In this document: positions 22,839 to 24,501 of the stretch, one piece after another
How positions within the stretch are numbered: position 1 is the stretch's first letter
How the letters are laid out: every line of letters starts with the position of its first letter
The notes under the pieces: generated by a model
What the model was told of the DNA's origin: nothing
Databases searched by the model: none
What the model saw: only the letters and a program-made list of their open reading frames with translations
Position numbers and translations under genes: made by a program
Assembly: GCA_023251195.1 (NCBI GenBank)
Contig: JAHEZG010000014.1
Location: forward strand, 1-24,501
Length of the DNA stretch: 24,501 bases
Direction of reading: 5' to 3'
Source: Chitinophagaceae bacterium
GTDB lineage: Bacteria > Bacteroidota > Bacteroidia > Chitinophagales > UBA10324

Positions 22839-24245
22839 CTATTTAGCCAATTGATGTAAGTAATCATACAACCCTCCAAAAATTCCGGTGAACAAAATAC
22901 CGACTGAACAAACAACTAACGCAATGCGCGAAAGCATAGGTGATTGAATGGGTGCAAGTGGTTGTTCATTGTTTTCAGAAAACATCATTCGCACTAATCG
23001 CATGTAGTAGTATAATGAAACAACTAAATTGAGTGATGCAAACAGCAACCAAACCAATGATGCTGAATGAATGCCTGATGTGAACAGAAATAATTTTCCG
23101 AAGAAGCCTGCAGTTGGAGGAATACCTGCGAGCGAAAACAAAGCAAGCATCAACACAATTGCTAATTTTTTATTTGAATTATAAAATCCTTTGTAATCAT
23201 CAAGGTCTTCTTTTCCGGTTGCGAATGAAACTGCTTCCACCACACCCAAAGCAGCGAGATTGCTGAACAGATAAACCAGAATAAAATATACAACTGATGT
23301 TGGAGCATTTACCGGGTCACCTGCAAGACCTAATAAAATATATCCTGCTTGTGCCACAGTAGAGAAAGCGAGAAACCGTTTGATGTTTGTTTGTCGAATT
23401 GCGAATAAATTCCCGACAGTCATTGTAACGATGGACAATAGAAATAAAATTTCAATCCAGACTTCCTGCATCATGATTACACCACTGAAAAGGAATCGTG
23501 CCAATGCAAAACTTACTGCGCCTTTCGATATGACCGATAAAAATGCAGTGATGGAAACAGGTGAACCTTCGTACACATCGGCTGTCCATAAATGAAACGG
23601 CACCAATGAAATTTTAAATCCGAAACCTGCCATAATAAAAATCAACGCCAACACTTCCAATCCTCCTGGCTGCAACATTTCCTGCCACGATGAAATGGTG
23701 AGTGTTCCTGTGATTCCATAAAAAATTGAAATACCAAATAACAACAATCCACTGGAGAATGCAGATGATAAAATCATTTTCATTCCTGCTTCTGATGAGC
23801 GCTGTTTATCCAAATCAAAATTCGCTAATGCTGCAACAGGTATGGTTGCCATTTCTAATCCGAGATAAAAAAGTAAAATGTTATTTGACGATAACATCAG
23901 AAACATTCCGAGCAATGCTGTTAAAAGCAAAATAAAAAATTCAGGAGTGTGCTGATGATGCTTCAGCCAATTATATGATTGCATCAACACTAACAAGGTT
24001 GCGAAAGCGAGAATTGTTTTTTCGATACTGATAAATGAAGTTGAAACAAACATTCCACCAAACAACGAACCTGAATCACTGCCGGTAAATCCAAGCAACA
24101 CAATTAAAAATGTAAGTGCAATGTTTAAACGCAACCAGGTTTCATTGTTGCGTATGAGGTCAAATATTTTTATAACCAATTGCAGCAGTATAAAAACCGC
24201 TAACGCAATTTCGAATCGCAAAGGGAGCCAGTCGCTGATGTTCAT
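22839..24245 (-). CDS. nuoN: NADH-quinone oxidoreductase subunit N
   Basis: 468 residues with about 14 hydrophobic helices, the usual length. Family signatures are present: LFYLGLEMATIPVAAL (the GLE glutamate in the proton channel), GFGFKISLVPFHLWTADVYEGSPVSITAFLSV (about 208-238, with the conserved lysine and the PFH-W-DVYEG motif), KRFLAFSTVAQAGYILLG, and LFSLAGIPPTAGFFGKLFLF near the end. It is one of the antiporter-like proton-pumping subunits of respiratory complex I in the inner membrane. It starts 24 bases after the end of nuoM, the standard order at the end of a nuo operon, so the rest of the operon should lie to the right of the window. Confidence 0.95.
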   Translation of the reverse strand: MNISDWLPLRFEIALAVFILLQLVIKIFDLIRNNETWLRLNIALTFLIVLLGFTGSDSGSLFGGMFVSTSFISIEKTILAFATLLVLMQSYNWLKHHQHTPEFFILLLTALLGMFLMLSSNNILLFYLGLEMATIPVAALANFDLDKQRSSEAGMKMILSSAFSSGLLLFGISIFYGITGTLTISSWQEMLQPGGLEVLALIFIMAGFGFKISLVPFHLWTADVYEGSPVSITAFLSVISKGAVSFALARFLFSGVIMMQEVWIEILFLLSIVTMTVGNLFAIRQTNIKRFLAFSTVAQAGYILLGLAGDPVNAPTSVVYFILVYLFSNLAALGVVEAVSFATGKEDLDDYKGFYNSNKKLAIVLMLALFSLAGIPPTAGFFGKLFLFTSGIHSASLVWLLFASLNLVVSLYYYMRLVRMMFSENNEQPLAPIQSPMLSRIALVVCSVGILFTGIFGGLYDYLHQLAK

Positions 24246-24269
24246 GTTGTTTGCGTTGCTATCGTTTGG

Positions 24270-24501
24270 TTAAGAATTTAATGTTAAAAGTTTTATTGCC
24301 ATCGGTGCGGTGTCGTGCGAAATCATTTGTGCGAGCCACATCGGTAATACCCCCATAATTATTATCGCCAACATCAGCAGCCACGAAGCCGAGCGCTCGT
24401 ACCATGCAGCATCTGTCAGCACTAAAAAATGTTCGTCTTTAATTGGTCCAAGCATCACTTTCGCTACTGCTTGTAAAATGTAAACGGCTGTAACTACTAT
24501 T
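24270..24501 (-). CDS. nuoM: NADH-quinone oxidoreductase subunit M, C-terminal end (cut by window edge)
   Basis: Only the last 76 residues are inside the window; the frame is open to the right edge. The visible part reads VVTAVYILQAVAKVMLGP, followed by EHFLVLTDAAWYERSAS and the last helix LLMLAIIIMGVLPMWLAQMI. YxLxxxxxxxxGP followed by a DAxxxE region and a final GxxP helix is typical of the NuoM C-terminus, and its position before nuoN supports this. It is a proton-pumping membrane subunit of complex I. Confidence 0.88.
   Translation of the reverse strand, partial: IVVTAVYILQAVAKVMLGPIKDEHFLVLTDAAWYERSASWLLMLAIIIMGVLPMWLAQMISHDTAPMAIKLLTLNS

Overview
The window looks like part of the chromosome of a Bacteroidota bacterium, probably a Chitinophagia/Sphingobacteriia-type lineage, perhaps from a metagenome. 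The evidence is the low-GC coding style, start codons without Shine-Dalgarno sequences, promoter elements of the TTTG / TAnnTTTG type, four proteins with a C-terminal type IX secretion (T9SS) sorting domain, a TonB-dependent receptor with an N-terminal carboxypeptidase-regulatory-like domain, and a FISUMP-domain lipoprotein. I could not compute GC or run a taxonomic search.

Left flank (1-3425). A truncated thiamine-diphosphate dehydrogenase E1 gene runs leftward. Two exported DUF1573 proteins and a class I/II aminotransferase run rightward. A perfect 17-bp hairpin at 3465-3502 separates the aminotransferase from the converging phosphate genes.

Phosphate block (3525-6568, minus strand). This holds a phosphate-selective-porin-type outer-membrane protein, the phosphate-binding protein PstS, and, further upstream, a stand-alone PhoB-type winged-helix protein without a receiver domain. 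Upstream of both porin and pstS lie 7-4-7 direct repeats (TTAACA-like half-sites spaced 11 bp), the layout of a Pho box. Similar but weaker repeats precede the secreted-protein genes at 7867 and 14493.

Surface and secretion locus (6894-20218, plus strand). Four proteins share a ~240-residue domain I do not recognise, each with a different C-terminal outfit: none, T9SS sorting domain, Cys-rich repeats plus sorting domain, or Ig-like, cohesin-like and split dockerin-like modules plus sorting domain. Interspersed are a TonB-dependent receptor without a SusD partner, a FISUMP lipoprotein, a beta-helix protein ending in a dockerin-like calcium loop, and a small protein that repeats the cohesin-like plus sorting-domain end of the 1049-residue protein. 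This is the most novel part of the window. A reasonable but unproven reading is a cell-surface assembly and uptake system, possibly phosphate-responsive.

Right flank (20384-24501). A DMT/EamA transporter converges on a minus-strand set: nuoM (3' end), nuoN, two unrecognised genes and a RidA-family gene whose natural start gives it a lipoprotein signal. The last codons of the transporter and the RidA gene share one palindrome.

No tRNA, rRNA, CRISPR array, insertion sequence or phage gene was seen.
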